Of a DNA stretch of 64,000 nucleotides, positions 27,344 to 36,578 are shown piece after piece. Numbering within the stretch: position 1 is the first letter of the stretch; each line of letters begins with the position of its first letter. The stretch is taken from NCBI RefSeq assembly GCF_000374125.1, contig NZ_KB893625.1, positions 459,649-523,648 on the forward strand, written 5' to 3'. The stretch comes from Niabella aurantiaca DSM 17617. Lineage in GTDB: Bacteria > Bacteroidota > Bacteroidia > Chitinophagales > Chitinophagaceae. The notes under the pieces were generated by a model, which did not search any database, was not told the DNA's origin, and was given only the letters and a program-made list of their open reading frames with translations. Made by a program: the position numbers and the translations under genes.

Positions 27344-27357
27344 TTTAAACGATTAAG
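27344..27357. promoter_or_regulatory. LacI-type operator TTTAAACGATTAAG (second copy)
   Basis: A second copy in the leader, 110 bp from the first and 66 bp before the SusC-2 start. A spacing of about ten helical turns would allow a DNA loop between two bound dimers; this is inference. Confidence 0.58.
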
Positions 27358-27422
27358 CAAAGAATCTTGAACATTTTATTCATAGCGGGCATGCCCGGTC
27401 ATCTTTTTAATCTTCTATAGTT

Positions 27423-30400
27423 ATGAGCCAAAAACGAAACCTTCCATTTGACCGCTCTTTACAGCGGGGCTGCTTAATGGTTTTATGGAGCGTTTGCCTG
27501 CTGATGCTTTACCGGCAGGCAAGCGGTAACGACCGAACCATAAGCAACAAAACGAGTGCGCTACAGGACACGGTGCCTTTAAGCAGCTGGGTGCTGCATG
27601 GTGTTGTTACCGATGAAAACAGCAAGCCCCTGCCGGGCGCATCCGTTAAGATTGCAGATGCGGAAAATAAAGGTACTTCAACAGATTTGAGCGGGCGGTT
27701 CATGCTCGAAATGGACAACGTTGCCGACAGTATTGAAATTTCTAACGTAGGGTACATTACCCAAAGGATGTTGCCGGGCGGGCAACGGAATGTGGCCATC
27801 ACCCTCTACGTTGATGAGGTAGCGCAAAAAATGAACGAAGTGGTAGTGGTAGGTTATGGAACGCAGAAGAAAATTACGGTTACCGGTGCCGTTTCATCCG
27901 TGTCGGCGAGCGATATGCAGCGCGCGGCGGTGCCTTCTTTGTCAAATGCCATTGGTGGCCGGCTGCCCGGTATTATTACGCGGCAGAGCAGCGGGGAACC
28001 GGGCTACGACCAGGCCTCGGTATTTATCAGAGGGCAGGCTTCGTTTTCAGGTGGCAACGACCCGTTGATACTGATTGACGGGGTAAGAGGCCGGGATATG
28101 AATAATATTACGGCGGAGGAGATAGAAAGTTTTACCATTTTAAAGGACGCGTCGGCCACCGCCGTGTATGGTGTGAGCGGTGCGAACGGCGTAATACTGA
28201 TCAATACCAAAAGAGGTAAAATAGGCAAACCAACTGTTAGTCTGCGTTCAGAAGCTGCACAGCTTACGGCATTAAGGATGCCGGAGTATATTGATGGTTA
28301 TGAATATGCCAGCCTGCTGAATGAAGCCCAGCGTCATATCGGCATGACGAATGTATCCTATACCGATGAGGACCTGCAAAAGTATGCGGATGGCAGCGAT
28401 CCTTATTTACATCCCAATGTGAACTGGACGGATATCATTCTTAAAAAACATACCTACCAGACCATTCACAACCTCAACATATCCGGCGGTTCGGAAATGG
28501 TGCGTTATTATACCAATGTGGGCTTTTTGATGCAATCGGGGCTTTATAAGGAAGACGGGCTGAATAAGTTTAACACGAATTCGAATGTGAAACGCTATAA
28601 TTTCAGGTCGAATATTGACGTAAAGTTTTCCCAAACGTTTAACCTTACGGTGGGCCTGGGCGCCATCATCCAGAACGGCCATTATCCCGGTACCCCCATG
28701 CCGGATATCTTCGGCGCCCTGGGGGTCATTTCCCCGATCCAGTACCCTGTAAAAAATCCGGACGGGTCCGTGGCCGGCGGCGCTTCGTATCTGGGCCGCA
28801 ATCCTTATGCACTGGTTACGCAAAGCGGCTATTCCGACCAGGCCCGGCATACCCTGCAAAGCACGCTGGCCGCCAAATGGGATCTGTCACGGTTGGTTAC
28901 CAAAGGACTGTCTCTTAATGGCCGGTTTGCTTATGACTATTACAATTTCAGCGGCATTGACCGGATTAAGGCCTACGAGATCAAGCAGTATATGGGCAAG
29001 GACCCTGTTTCGGAGGAAGACAAATATACGGTGGTGCGCGAAGGCGGTAACCTCGGTTATTCAAAATTTGTCGCTAATAATGACAAGGGCTCATACATAG
29101 AAGCCTCCCTGAACTACCAGCGTACCTTTAACGGTAAACATGACGTAAGCGGTTTATTATTGTTTAATCAGAAAGAAGATACATACCAGGCAGCTGCTTC
29201 GTCTATTCTGGCGTTGCCTTACAGGAGCAGGGGCTATGCCGGTCGTGCCACTTATGCTTATGACAACCGGTATATGATGGAATTGAACATGGGGATCAAC
29301 GGTTCCGAACAGTTTCCCCCGGATAAACGTTATGGCTTCTTTCCCTCTGTTTCCGCCGGCTGGATCGTTTCCAATGAAAAGTTCTGGAATGTAGACTGGA
29401 TGAACCAGCTAAAAATAAGAGGCTCTTATGGTAAGGTGGGTAATGACCGGATAACGCCGGCTAATAACATCCGTTTTTTATACCTGACAACAATAACCAA
29501 AGATGCCAATACTGCCTGGTTCGGCAGCAGCCAGCAGGGATATAGAGGCTATGACGAAGGTCAGATTGGGGTTACGGACGTTACCTGGGAATCTTCCTTC
29601 AAAAAAAATATAGGCTTTGATGCGGAGCTGTTCAATATGCTCACGTTGCAGGTGGATGCATTCAGCGAAAGGAGAAAGGGGATGCTGATACGAAGGGGAA
29701 CCATTCCTTATGTGGCGGGATATTTTTCATGGATTGTTCCTTTCGGTAACCTGGGGGAATCAAAGAACCACGGTATAGATGCCAGCCTGAAGTTTCAGAA
29801 CAAACCCGCCCCGAATCAGGTGTATTATTCGTTCATGGGCAATTTTACGTATGCGCATAATGAGGTTATAGAAGATGATAAGCCGCTAAGGGAAGGAGTA
29901 CCCTATCAATCTGCAAAGGGCCATTCCATAGGTGCGCCTTATGGTTTGCAGGCAATAGGGCTGTTTAAGGACCAGGAAGATATCGACCAAAGTCCGGCGC
30001 AGCGGTTTGGCCCGGTACGCCCCGGGGACATCAAGTTTAAAGACGTGAACGGCGATGGGCTTGTGAATGCTGACGATTACATATTTCTCGATGGCTATCC
30101 GCGCACGCCCGAAATCGTATATGGCTTTGGCGGGACCGTTGCCTGGAAAGGGGTGGATGTAAGCGTATTTTTTAACGGCGCGGCCAGAACGAGCATCTTT
30201 ATCGTTGGCCCGTCCATTTTCCCCTTCCAGAGAGGCCCGGGCAGCTATAATATACTAAAGGAATACTATGACAACAGGTGGACGCCGGATAACCTGGATG
30301 CCCGCTATCCTGCGGCCACGCCCGAAAATAACGCAAACAATTTCCAGAATTCCACCCAATATATGCGGGATGCTTCGTACCTGCGTTTGAAAAACGCTGA

Positions 30401-30611
30401 AATCGGTTACAGCCTGCCGGAGCTGGTTGTGAAAAGGTACAAGCTGAAAAGCCTCCGTTTCTTTATAAATGGTACCAACCTGTTAACGTTCGATCAGTTA
30501 AAGTTTCTTGATCCGGAGTCTAATAACGGTACCAATAGCGGGGATTACAGCAATATTAACCTGTACCCCCTGCAACGGTCTCTGAACTTTGGGTTACAGG
30601 TCAATTTTTAA
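27423..30611 (+). CDS. SusC/RagA-type TonB-dependent outer-membrane receptor 2
   Basis: A 1062-residue outer-membrane oligosaccharide importer. N-terminal signal-anchor-like segment (VLWSVCLLMLYRQASG), carboxypeptidase-regulatory-like domain (about residues 58-135, LHGVVTDENSKPLPGASVKI), linker NEVVVVGYGTQKKITVTGAVSSV, plug (FIRGQASFSGGNDPLILIDGVRG) and barrel ending in LQVNF. The signal peptide is preceded by about 18 residues of charged sequence, so an internal start is possible. It heads a long operon-like run to 38192, with operators at the promoter tying it to the GH172 genes. Predicted cargo: D-arabinan oligosaccharides. Confidence 0.94.
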   Translation: MSQKRNLPFDRSLQRGCLMVLWSVCLLMLYRQASGNDRTISNKTSALQDTVPLSSWVLHGVVTDENSKPLPGASVKIADAENKGTSTDLSGRFMLEMDNVADSIEISNVGYITQRMLPGGQRNVAITLYVDEVAQKMNEVVVVGYGTQKKITVTGAVSSVSASDMQRAAVPSLSNAIGGRLPGIITRQSSGEPGYDQASVFIRGQASFSGGNDPLILIDGVRGRDMNNITAEEIESFTILKDASATAVYGVSGANGVILINTKRGKIGKPTVSLRSEAAQLTALRMPEYIDGYEYASLLNEAQRHIGMTNVSYTDEDLQKYADGSDPYLHPNVNWTDIILKKHTYQTIHNLNISGGSEMVRYYTNVGFLMQSGLYKEDGLNKFNTNSNVKRYNFRSNIDVKFSQTFNLTVGLGAIIQNGHYPGTPMPDIFGALGVISPIQYPVKNPDGSVAGGASYLGRNPYALVTQSGYSDQARHTLQSTLAAKWDLSRLVTKGLSLNGRFAYDYYNFSGIDRIKAYEIKQYMGKDPVSEEDKYTVVREGGNLGYSKFVANNDKGSYIEASLNYQRTFNGKHDVSGLLLFNQKEDTYQAAASSILALPYRSRGYAGRATYAYDNRYMMELNMGINGSEQFPPDKRYGFFPSVSAGWIVSNEKFWNVDWMNQLKIRGSYGKVGNDRITPANNIRFLYLTTITKDANTAWFGSSQQGYRGYDEGQIGVTDVTWESSFKKNIGFDAELFNMLTLQVDAFSERRKGMLIRRGTIPYVAGYFSWIVPFGNLGESKNHGIDASLKFQNKPAPNQVYYSFMGNFTYAHNEVIEDDKPLREGVPYQSAKGHSIGAPYGLQAIGLFKDQEDIDQSPAQRFGPVRPGDIKFKDVNGDGLVNADDYIFLDGYPRTPEIVYGFGGTVAWKGVDVSVFFNGAARTSIFIVGPSIFPFQRGPGSYNILKEYYDNRWTPDNLDARYPAATPENNANNFQNSTQYMRDASYLRLKNAEIGYSLPELVVKRYKLKSLRFFINGTNLLTFDQLKFLDPESNNGTNSGDYSNINLYPLQRSLNFGLQVNF

Positions 30612-30638
30612 TTAATGAATATATTTAAAAATATACTG

Positions 30639-32423
30639 ATGAAAACAAAACTATTTATACCGGGGCTGCTCCTGATCATCTTAAGCTCATGTTCAAAGTT
30701 CCTGGACAAGACACCTGATGAAGATCTTACGCTCAAAGATGTTTTTGTGAGCAGGCTGCATACCGAGGCCTTCCTTACCTCCATGTATGCCGGCCAGGAA
30801 TGGGATATTAACCCCGTAGACCCTGGGAACAGGGCGCCCTGGACCGGATCTTCCGATGAAATGGAAATCACTTTCCCGGGCAGCTATGTGCATTATTTGA
30901 ACAATGGCGGATGGAACTCCCAGAATATTTTAGACAACTGGCAGTTTGCTTATCAAACCATCCGCAAGGCCAACCTGTTCCTCGAAAATATAGACCTGCT
31001 GCCTTTTCAGGATGGCTATACGCAGGAGAACAAGAACTCCTGGCTGGGGGAAACGTATTTTCTCAGGGCCTATGATCATTTTATGCTGTTCAGGCTCTAT
31101 GGCGCCTTTCCCATAATGGACAGGGCATGGAACACCAGTGATGACTTTACAACCATTAAAAGATCGCCGGTAGAGGCCTGCGTGGATTTTATTGTGAAAG
31201 ACTGTGAGAAGGCCATAGAGCTATTGCCCATTACCGTATCCAGCGACAAGCTGGGCCGGGCCACCAAAGCTGCTGCGCTGGCACTAAAGGCAAGAGTGCT
31301 GCTTTATGCCGCCAGCCCTTTATTCAATGGCAATAATGACTTCAAAAACTTTAAAGATCCGGACGGTGTCAACCTGTTCCCGCAAAGCTATGATGCCAAT
31401 AAATGGAAGATAGCAGCCGATGCGGCAAAAGCATGTATTGATGCCTGTGAAGCCGGAGGCTATGGTCTTTATACGGCTACCGGTAATGATCCCTTACAGA
31501 ACTATACAAATATATTCCTGCAAAACCATAACAAGGAAGTGCTGTGGGCGACCAATTACCAGGCTTTTCAGCACCTTGAACGCTGCTCCAACCCATTGAG
31601 TTATGGTGGTTATTCGATCATGTCCGTATCCCAGCAACTGGTTGACGCCTACAGGGATACCCAGGGTCGCGACGTGATCACTGGGTATAATGCAGATGGT
31701 TCTCCGATTATCAATAGCCAGACCGGGTACACGGAAACCGGGTTTACGGCTGCTGCAGGAAAATACTGGCCTGCCGGTGTAAGCAATATGTATATAAACC
31801 GGGAACCCCGTTTTTATGCAAGTGTTCACTTTTCAGGGCAAACCTGGAAAAATACGACGATACAGATGTGGTATTCCGGCAAAGACGGGGCTTCTAAAAA
31901 TGCTTCGGACTTTTCTAAGACCGGGTATGTATTGCGGAAGTTCTCCAACCCGCTGATCAATATTGTAACCAATACCGGGTGGGATCTCAAAACGTTTATT
32001 TATTTCCGCCTGGGCGAACAGTACCTGAATTATGCTGAAGCGTTGAACGAAAGCCAGGGACCGGTGGAAGACGTGTACACGTATGTAAATGCCATTCGTA
32101 ACCGTTCGGGGCTTCCCGATCTGCCGGCAGGGCTTTCAAAGGAGGATATGCGCACCCGGATCTGGCAGGAGCGTAGGATAGAGCTGGCTTTTGAAGGGCA
32201 TCGTTATTTTGATACAAGAAGATGGAAGATTGCTGCAACCACTAATAGCGGCAATTTATACGGGTTAAATATAACCGCTGGTAGTTCGGCAACCGACGCG
32301 TCTTTTTATAAAAGAACGGTTGTGGAGAAGAGGGTTTTCCTGGCACCCCGGGATTATTTCTGGCCGGTGCCGCAGTCTGAGCTGGACAAAGACCGCAATT
32401 TGCAGCAGAGTATGTACTGGTAA
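30639..32423 (+). CDS. SusD/RagB-type surface glycan-binding lipoprotein 2
   Basis: 594 residues from the ATG at 30639, which starts a textbook lipoprotein signal (MKTKLFIPGLLLIILSSC, Cys18); an ATG at 30615, 3 bp after the SusC stop, would add eight residues. SusD core: WLGETYFLRAYDHFMLFRLYGAFPIM in the TPR-like part and IWQERRIELAFEGHRYFDTRRWK near the C-terminus. Partner of SusC-2. Confidence 0.94.
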   Translation: MKTKLFIPGLLLIILSSCSKFLDKTPDEDLTLKDVFVSRLHTEAFLTSMYAGQEWDINPVDPGNRAPWTGSSDEMEITFPGSYVHYLNNGGWNSQNILDNWQFAYQTIRKANLFLENIDLLPFQDGYTQENKNSWLGETYFLRAYDHFMLFRLYGAFPIMDRAWNTSDDFTTIKRSPVEACVDFIVKDCEKAIELLPITVSSDKLGRATKAAALALKARVLLYAASPLFNGNNDFKNFKDPDGVNLFPQSYDANKWKIAADAAKACIDACEAGGYGLYTATGNDPLQNYTNIFLQNHNKEVLWATNYQAFQHLERCSNPLSYGGYSIMSVSQQLVDAYRDTQGRDVITGYNADGSPIINSQTGYTETGFTAAAGKYWPAGVSNMYINREPRFYASVHFSGQTWKNTTIQMWYSGKDGASKNASDFSKTGYVLRKFSNPLINIVTNTGWDLKTFIYFRLGEQYLNYAEALNESQGPVEDVYTYVNAIRNRSGLPDLPAGLSKEDMRTRIWQERRIELAFEGHRYFDTRRWKIAATTNSGNLYGLNITAGSSATDASFYKRTVVEKRVFLAPRDYFWPVPQSELDKDRNLQQSMYW

Positions 32424-32468
32424 TAAAACGAGCCGGTTGAATACTTCCATCACTATAAAACTATAAAA

Positions 32469-33692
32469 ATGAAAAATAAAATAATTTTTATCATAGCCTG
32501 TATTTCAATGGCCCTCGTCTCCTGTGATAAATATTACAGCGGTATTGAAGACCCGGAAATATACAAGAACGTGTATATGCCGCGTGCTGCTAATGATTCT
32601 ACCGTAGTAGCCGTTACAAGGGATGAGGCCGTCTTTGAATTAGCTTATAGCGCCTACCTGGGTGGCGTTGAAAATGCAGCGGGCGATATCAATGTATCAT
32701 TTAAAGTGGATGAAGCTGAAGTAACGGCTTTTAATGACAGGCATGGAACAAATTATCCGTTATTGCCTGCCGCCAATTACTCGCTAAGCGCCGCTTCTGC
32801 CGTTATACGTACCGGGGACCGCAGCACGGATAAGTTGACGCTGACCGTTAAGTCGAATGAATCCCTGGCATTATTTAAAACCTATATATTGCCCATAAGC
32901 ATACAATCCGTAGATGGCGGCGGAAGCAGGATTTTGCCGGAATATGCCACTACCTATTACCTGGTAAAAGTAGGGCAGCCGGAAATACTGAACCTGGGCA
33001 GCAACTGGGGAGGGATCCTCAGCATCGGGCCTAAGAATACGGTGATTTCCAATGATAAGAATAACCTGGATATCCTGATGTATCTGCCCAATGCCGAAGG
33101 TATATATAATCAGCCGCCACTGCACATCGGCGTCAACTGGAAAGACTCGGAATCTTTTTACTATGTGAGTGAAAATTCAATGGTTGTAAGAAACTATCCG
33201 TACTGGGCAGGTTTGTTCCGTTTTAATATGTATCCTGAAAATATAGTACAAAACAATCCCAAGCCAACCGAGAATATCATCGTATCGATAGCGGACTGGA
33301 ATACGTTTTGGCAGGGAGATTTCTGGGATAAGTACCTCATTACTCCCTTTGGCGATTACCTTTTTACCAGGGATAATGGCGGCAGTTTGTGGCGGCAGCC
33401 GATATTCTCCAAAATAGATGTGAACAGGACGCAGGTAGCCACAGGGTTTAATTATACACAAATAGCGGCGTATCCTTCCACCAACCCCAATGCATTGATT
33501 TGTGTGAATGCGGCCGGTGATTTATGGTATTATCCTGTGAACGGAGGTGTGCCGGGCGCCGGAAAGAAAGTAGGAACGGGCTGGAATGTGTTCAAGAAAA
33601 TTATCGTGAGAGGGAACGAAATACTGGCGCTTGGACAAACGAATGGTGTATATGCGATTGCTTTTGATCCGGATAAAACATACTTTTTCTAG
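32469..33692 (+). CDS. DUF1735-type surface glycan-binding lipoprotein with beta-propeller-like C-terminus
   Basis: 407 residues. Lipoprotein signal MKNKIIFIIACISMALVSC (Cys19). Residues about 25-170 match the DUF1735 (BT_3987-like) N-terminal domain common in SusCD operons (VYMPRAANDSTVVAVTRDEAVFEL). The C-terminal half has repeated blade-like segments with LWRQPIFSKIDVN and LWYYPVNGGVPGAGKKVGTGW, reminiscent of tachylectin-2-type lectin propellers. It is likely the extra surface glycan-binding protein of the second unit. 45 bp after SusD-2. Confidence 0.72.
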   Translation: MKNKIIFIIACISMALVSCDKYYSGIEDPEIYKNVYMPRAANDSTVVAVTRDEAVFELAYSAYLGGVENAAGDINVSFKVDEAEVTAFNDRHGTNYPLLPAANYSLSAASAVIRTGDRSTDKLTLTVKSNESLALFKTYILPISIQSVDGGGSRILPEYATTYYLVKVGQPEILNLGSNWGGILSIGPKNTVISNDKNNLDILMYLPNAEGIYNQPPLHIGVNWKDSESFYYVSENSMVVRNYPYWAGLFRFNMYPENIVQNNPKPTENIIVSIADWNTFWQGDFWDKYLITPFGDYLFTRDNGGSLWRQPIFSKIDVNRTQVATGFNYTQIAAYPSTNPNALICVNAAGDLWYYPVNGGVPGAGKKVGTGWNVFKKIIVRGNEILALGQTNGVYAIAFDPDKTYFF

Positions 33693-34033
33693 AAAACTGC
33701 CTGAAAAGGGGCCGCAAAAAGTAGTAATGATGATTATTTCCCGCAGATTGGAGGATATTAAAATAAAAACGCCGCCACTAACAGCCGGCTATATGTAAAT
33801 ATGTAAAAGAGGCTTACGGATGGCACAGACTTAAAACGATCCCATACAAATATGTGAAAACCGGTGCCATCAGTGAGCATAAAAAACGCAAAACTGGATT
33901 GTTAGATGGAATGGCGCAGACCAACCACAGAAAAGAATTCATTAGCGGGGATCTGCGAAGAAAATTAGCGAAGATCAGCGGGAAAAATAACCGACTGTAT
34001 CAGAAAGATCTATTTCTAAACAGCTTCTGAAAT
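33693..34033. other. Intergenic region before the GH43 gene
   Basis: 341 bp without a gene or clear promoter. Two degenerate blocks (GGATGGCACAGAC near 33819; ATTAGCGGGGATCTGCGAAGAAAATTAGCGAAGATCAGCGGG at about 33940-33983) resemble the GCAGATCCGCTCAGATT...TATCTGCG words near 50927. A transcript from SusC-2 may read through. Confidence 0.4.
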
Positions 34034-35038
34034 ATGATACAACAATTTAAAATATCCATGCTGTCGGGCTATTGTATATTAGGGATCCTTTTCTACTCCT
34101 GTAGTAAGGGATCCGCTCAAAAAGATCCCGTGCCGGATCCGCCTGCCGCAACCGCTCAGCCCATTTACCAGGCAGATCCCACTATTTTTCTTTACCAGGG
34201 GAAATATTACCTGTATGGCACGGATGGAAGTACACCGGATAAAGGAATCAGGGCATATGTATCGCCTGACAAAAAGAAATGGGAACCTTCAGCGCGGCCC
34301 GGGGGAGGATTTGTGCTGACGGTGGGTGAATCCTTTGGCACCAAAGGCTTTTGGGCACCGCAGGTATGGTATCGGAATAGTAAATTTTATATGGCCTATG
34401 TGGCCAATGAGCAAATTGCCATAGCTATCTCGGACAGCCCGGAAGGCCCGTTTTCTGTAAATGACCCCATTGCCTTCGATCAGAAAAATATAGATCCTTA
34501 TGTTTTTTTTGATGATGACGGGAAAAAATATCTTTATCATGTAGACATTACCAACGGCAATAAAATTTATGTAGCGGCGATTAATGATGATTTTACCGCC
34601 ATTGATAAGAGTACCCGCGCCTTGTGTATAACAGCAACAGCGCCGTGGGAAACGATACAGGCAAGGGTTACGGAAGGGCCTACCGTCTTAAAGCATAAAG
34701 GGGTCTACTACCTGGTGTATTCTGCCAATCATTTTGAGAACCAGCAATATGCAGTTGGTTACGCTACGGCTTCCAACCCGATGGGCCCCTGGACAAAAGC
34801 GGCCGAAAACCCGATATTGAGCATGGGCAATACGGGCAAACCCGGTATCGGGCACGGCGATATATTTGCGGATGCTGATGGATCTATGTATTATGTATGC
34901 CATACTCATAATGCCATGGATAAAGTGTCACCCCGCCGTACGGCAATGGTCAAAGCAAAATTTGTGGCCAGCTCCGGTGGCGCAGATAAATTAGTAATGG
35001 ATACGGACAGTTTTACCTTTTTGAAAACCGGGAAGTAG
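34034..35038 (+). CDS. GH43 glycoside hydrolase lipoprotein
   Basis: 334 residues with lipobox (LFYSC, Cys23), so probably anchored on the cell surface or in the periplasm. The five-bladed GH43 propeller is clear, with all three acidic residues: D48 (YQADPTIF, general base), D154 (NIDPYVFFDDDG, pKa modulator) and E214 (VTEGPTV, acid). FWAPQVW near residue 111 is also typical. Known GH43 activities are alpha-L-arabinofuranosidase, beta-xylosidase, galactanase and others. In this locus it may remove a furanoside side group or cap; the substrate is not deducible. Confidence 0.9.
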   Translation: MIQQFKISMLSGYCILGILFYSCSKGSAQKDPVPDPPAATAQPIYQADPTIFLYQGKYYLYGTDGSTPDKGIRAYVSPDKKKWEPSARPGGGFVLTVGESFGTKGFWAPQVWYRNSKFYMAYVANEQIAIAISDSPEGPFSVNDPIAFDQKNIDPYVFFDDDGKKYLYHVDITNGNKIYVAAINDDFTAIDKSTRALCITATAPWETIQARVTEGPTVLKHKGVYYLVYSANHFENQQYAVGYATASNPMGPWTKAAENPILSMGNTGKPGIGHGDIFADADGSMYYVCHTHNAMDKVSPRRTAMVKAKFVASSGGADKLVMDTDSFTFLKTGK

Positions 35039-35146
35039 CAGCGCACATAAATACAAGGGAGGATGATAAGCCCCGGTGGCGGTGATGCATACTATTGCTG
35101 ATGGTGCCCGGGCTCATGTGAAGCAACCCATAAAAGAAACAGGATA

Positions 35147-36526
35147 ATGAGATATCTACAGTTTGTGAAATGCTCAGGCGGTATTTTGGCAGGGATACTT
35201 TTGCTGCTGCAGGCATGTCGTAAAACGGAAGCCGGCGGGCAGCCATCCATAACAATTGCAGAAGATACGGTGTATGCAGGTAAAAGAGCCGCGGTATCTG
35301 CTCTTATCCAGCTGCAAAATGTTCACCTTATCAAAGAGCTGAAAATTCAGTTAGAAACGACTCCCGGTAAATTCTCGGAATACGTTCGGATACCGGCTGC
35401 ACAGTTATCGGATCGGTACGATTTCAGGTTTGAGATCCCTGCTGATAAACGGGATGTCTACGTTTTTTTAATTGTGGTGATTGACCAGGGCGGGAAGCCT
35501 ATTGATACCAAAAGACTTTATATAAACACGCAAACCGGCCTGCTTCCGGTTAAGTTGACCCGGATCTCCCGGTTAACGGGTGTCCCCCTGGCAGGCGAAA
35601 AAATGGCCAATCCTGCTCCAACAGCGCAATGGAACATCGGAGGAACAGACCTGGGGATCCTGTGGGATATGGAGAACGGCCAGACGGGTATTTTCTTTGG
35701 AGACACCTATGGAAATGATTTCAAGCCGGTGGGCGGAGGCCCCGGGGGTGCCGGTCAATGGAGATACAATACATTGGGTTTTTCAACCGATGCTGATCTG
35801 GAAGATGGTTTATCTATCGATTATATGGCTGCTGAACCAGGGAATGATAACTTTGCCCGGCAAATTATTTCCAGGTCGTCCAATGGCTATACCGCCATTC
35901 CTTCCGGAGCAATTCATGTGAAGGGGGTAGATTATGTGCACTACTGGGATTTAAAATCATGGGATGGGTTTGTTACCAATTTTGCTTCGTTATATCAGTC
36001 TGTGGATCATGGTAGAAACTGGACCCGGTGTACATCCGTTTATTATCCCGGGGGCAGTAAGTTTACTTGTGCAGCTTATGCCAAAAAAGATGGCTATGTT
36101 TATATAGTAGGTACCAAAGTGTTAAGAGGAGCGCTTCCATATCTGGCCCGGTGCCGGGAGCAGGATATGCTGAACCAGCCGGCCTACGAATACTGGAACG
36201 GAACACAATGGATATTGAATAATGAAGCGGCGGCAACACCGCTCTTCAATGGCGCTATGGGGGAGGCATCGCTGACATTTAACCGGTATTATAAAGTATG
36301 GATGTTAACCTACCTGGGAGATCGCGATCTGGAGATCCGTTATGCTCATGATGTCAGTGGCCCCTGGTCCGGACCCAATGTACTGGTCAGCACTTCGCTG
36401 TACCCGGCCTTATATGGTGCATTTGTGCATCCCTTAAGCACGGGAAAGGAAATCTATTTTAATATGTCACAATGGGTGCCGTATAATGTTTTTTTTATGA
36501 AAGCCGAACTGGCCTTTATAGAGTAA
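35147..36526 (+). CDS. GH183 (DUF4185) lipoprotein a, probable endo-D-arabinofuranase
   Basis: 459 residues: lipoprotein signal (LLLLQAC, Cys24), an Ig-like N-terminal domain (about residues 30-125) and a DUF4185 propeller (about 130-459). DUF4185 signatures: WNIGGTDLGILW (D168) and GIFFGDTYGNDF (D186), then GKEIYFNMSQWVPYNVFFMKAEL at the end. DUF4185 members were shown to be endo-D-arabinofuranases cutting mycobacterial arabinogalactan and lipoarabinomannan and form GH183. As a surface lipoprotein in a SusCD operon it would make the first cuts outside the cell. The two Asp are spaced 18 apart exactly as in the second copy (45275-46393). Confidence 0.85.
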   Translation: MRYLQFVKCSGGILAGILLLLQACRKTEAGGQPSITIAEDTVYAGKRAAVSALIQLQNVHLIKELKIQLETTPGKFSEYVRIPAAQLSDRYDFRFEIPADKRDVYVFLIVVIDQGGKPIDTKRLYINTQTGLLPVKLTRISRLTGVPLAGEKMANPAPTAQWNIGGTDLGILWDMENGQTGIFFGDTYGNDFKPVGGGPGGAGQWRYNTLGFSTDADLEDGLSIDYMAAEPGNDNFARQIISRSSNGYTAIPSGAIHVKGVDYVHYWDLKSWDGFVTNFASLYQSVDHGRNWTRCTSVYYPGGSKFTCAAYAKKDGYVYIVGTKVLRGALPYLARCREQDMLNQPAYEYWNGTQWILNNEAAATPLFNGAMGEASLTFNRYYKVWMLTYLGDRDLEIRYAHDVSGPWSGPNVLVSTSLYPALYGAFVHPLSTGKEIYFNMSQWVPYNVFFMKAELAFIE

Positions 36527-36578
36527 AGGCCATCCCTGAAAGAACAGGATATTTTATAATTAAATAAGCAGATGAAAA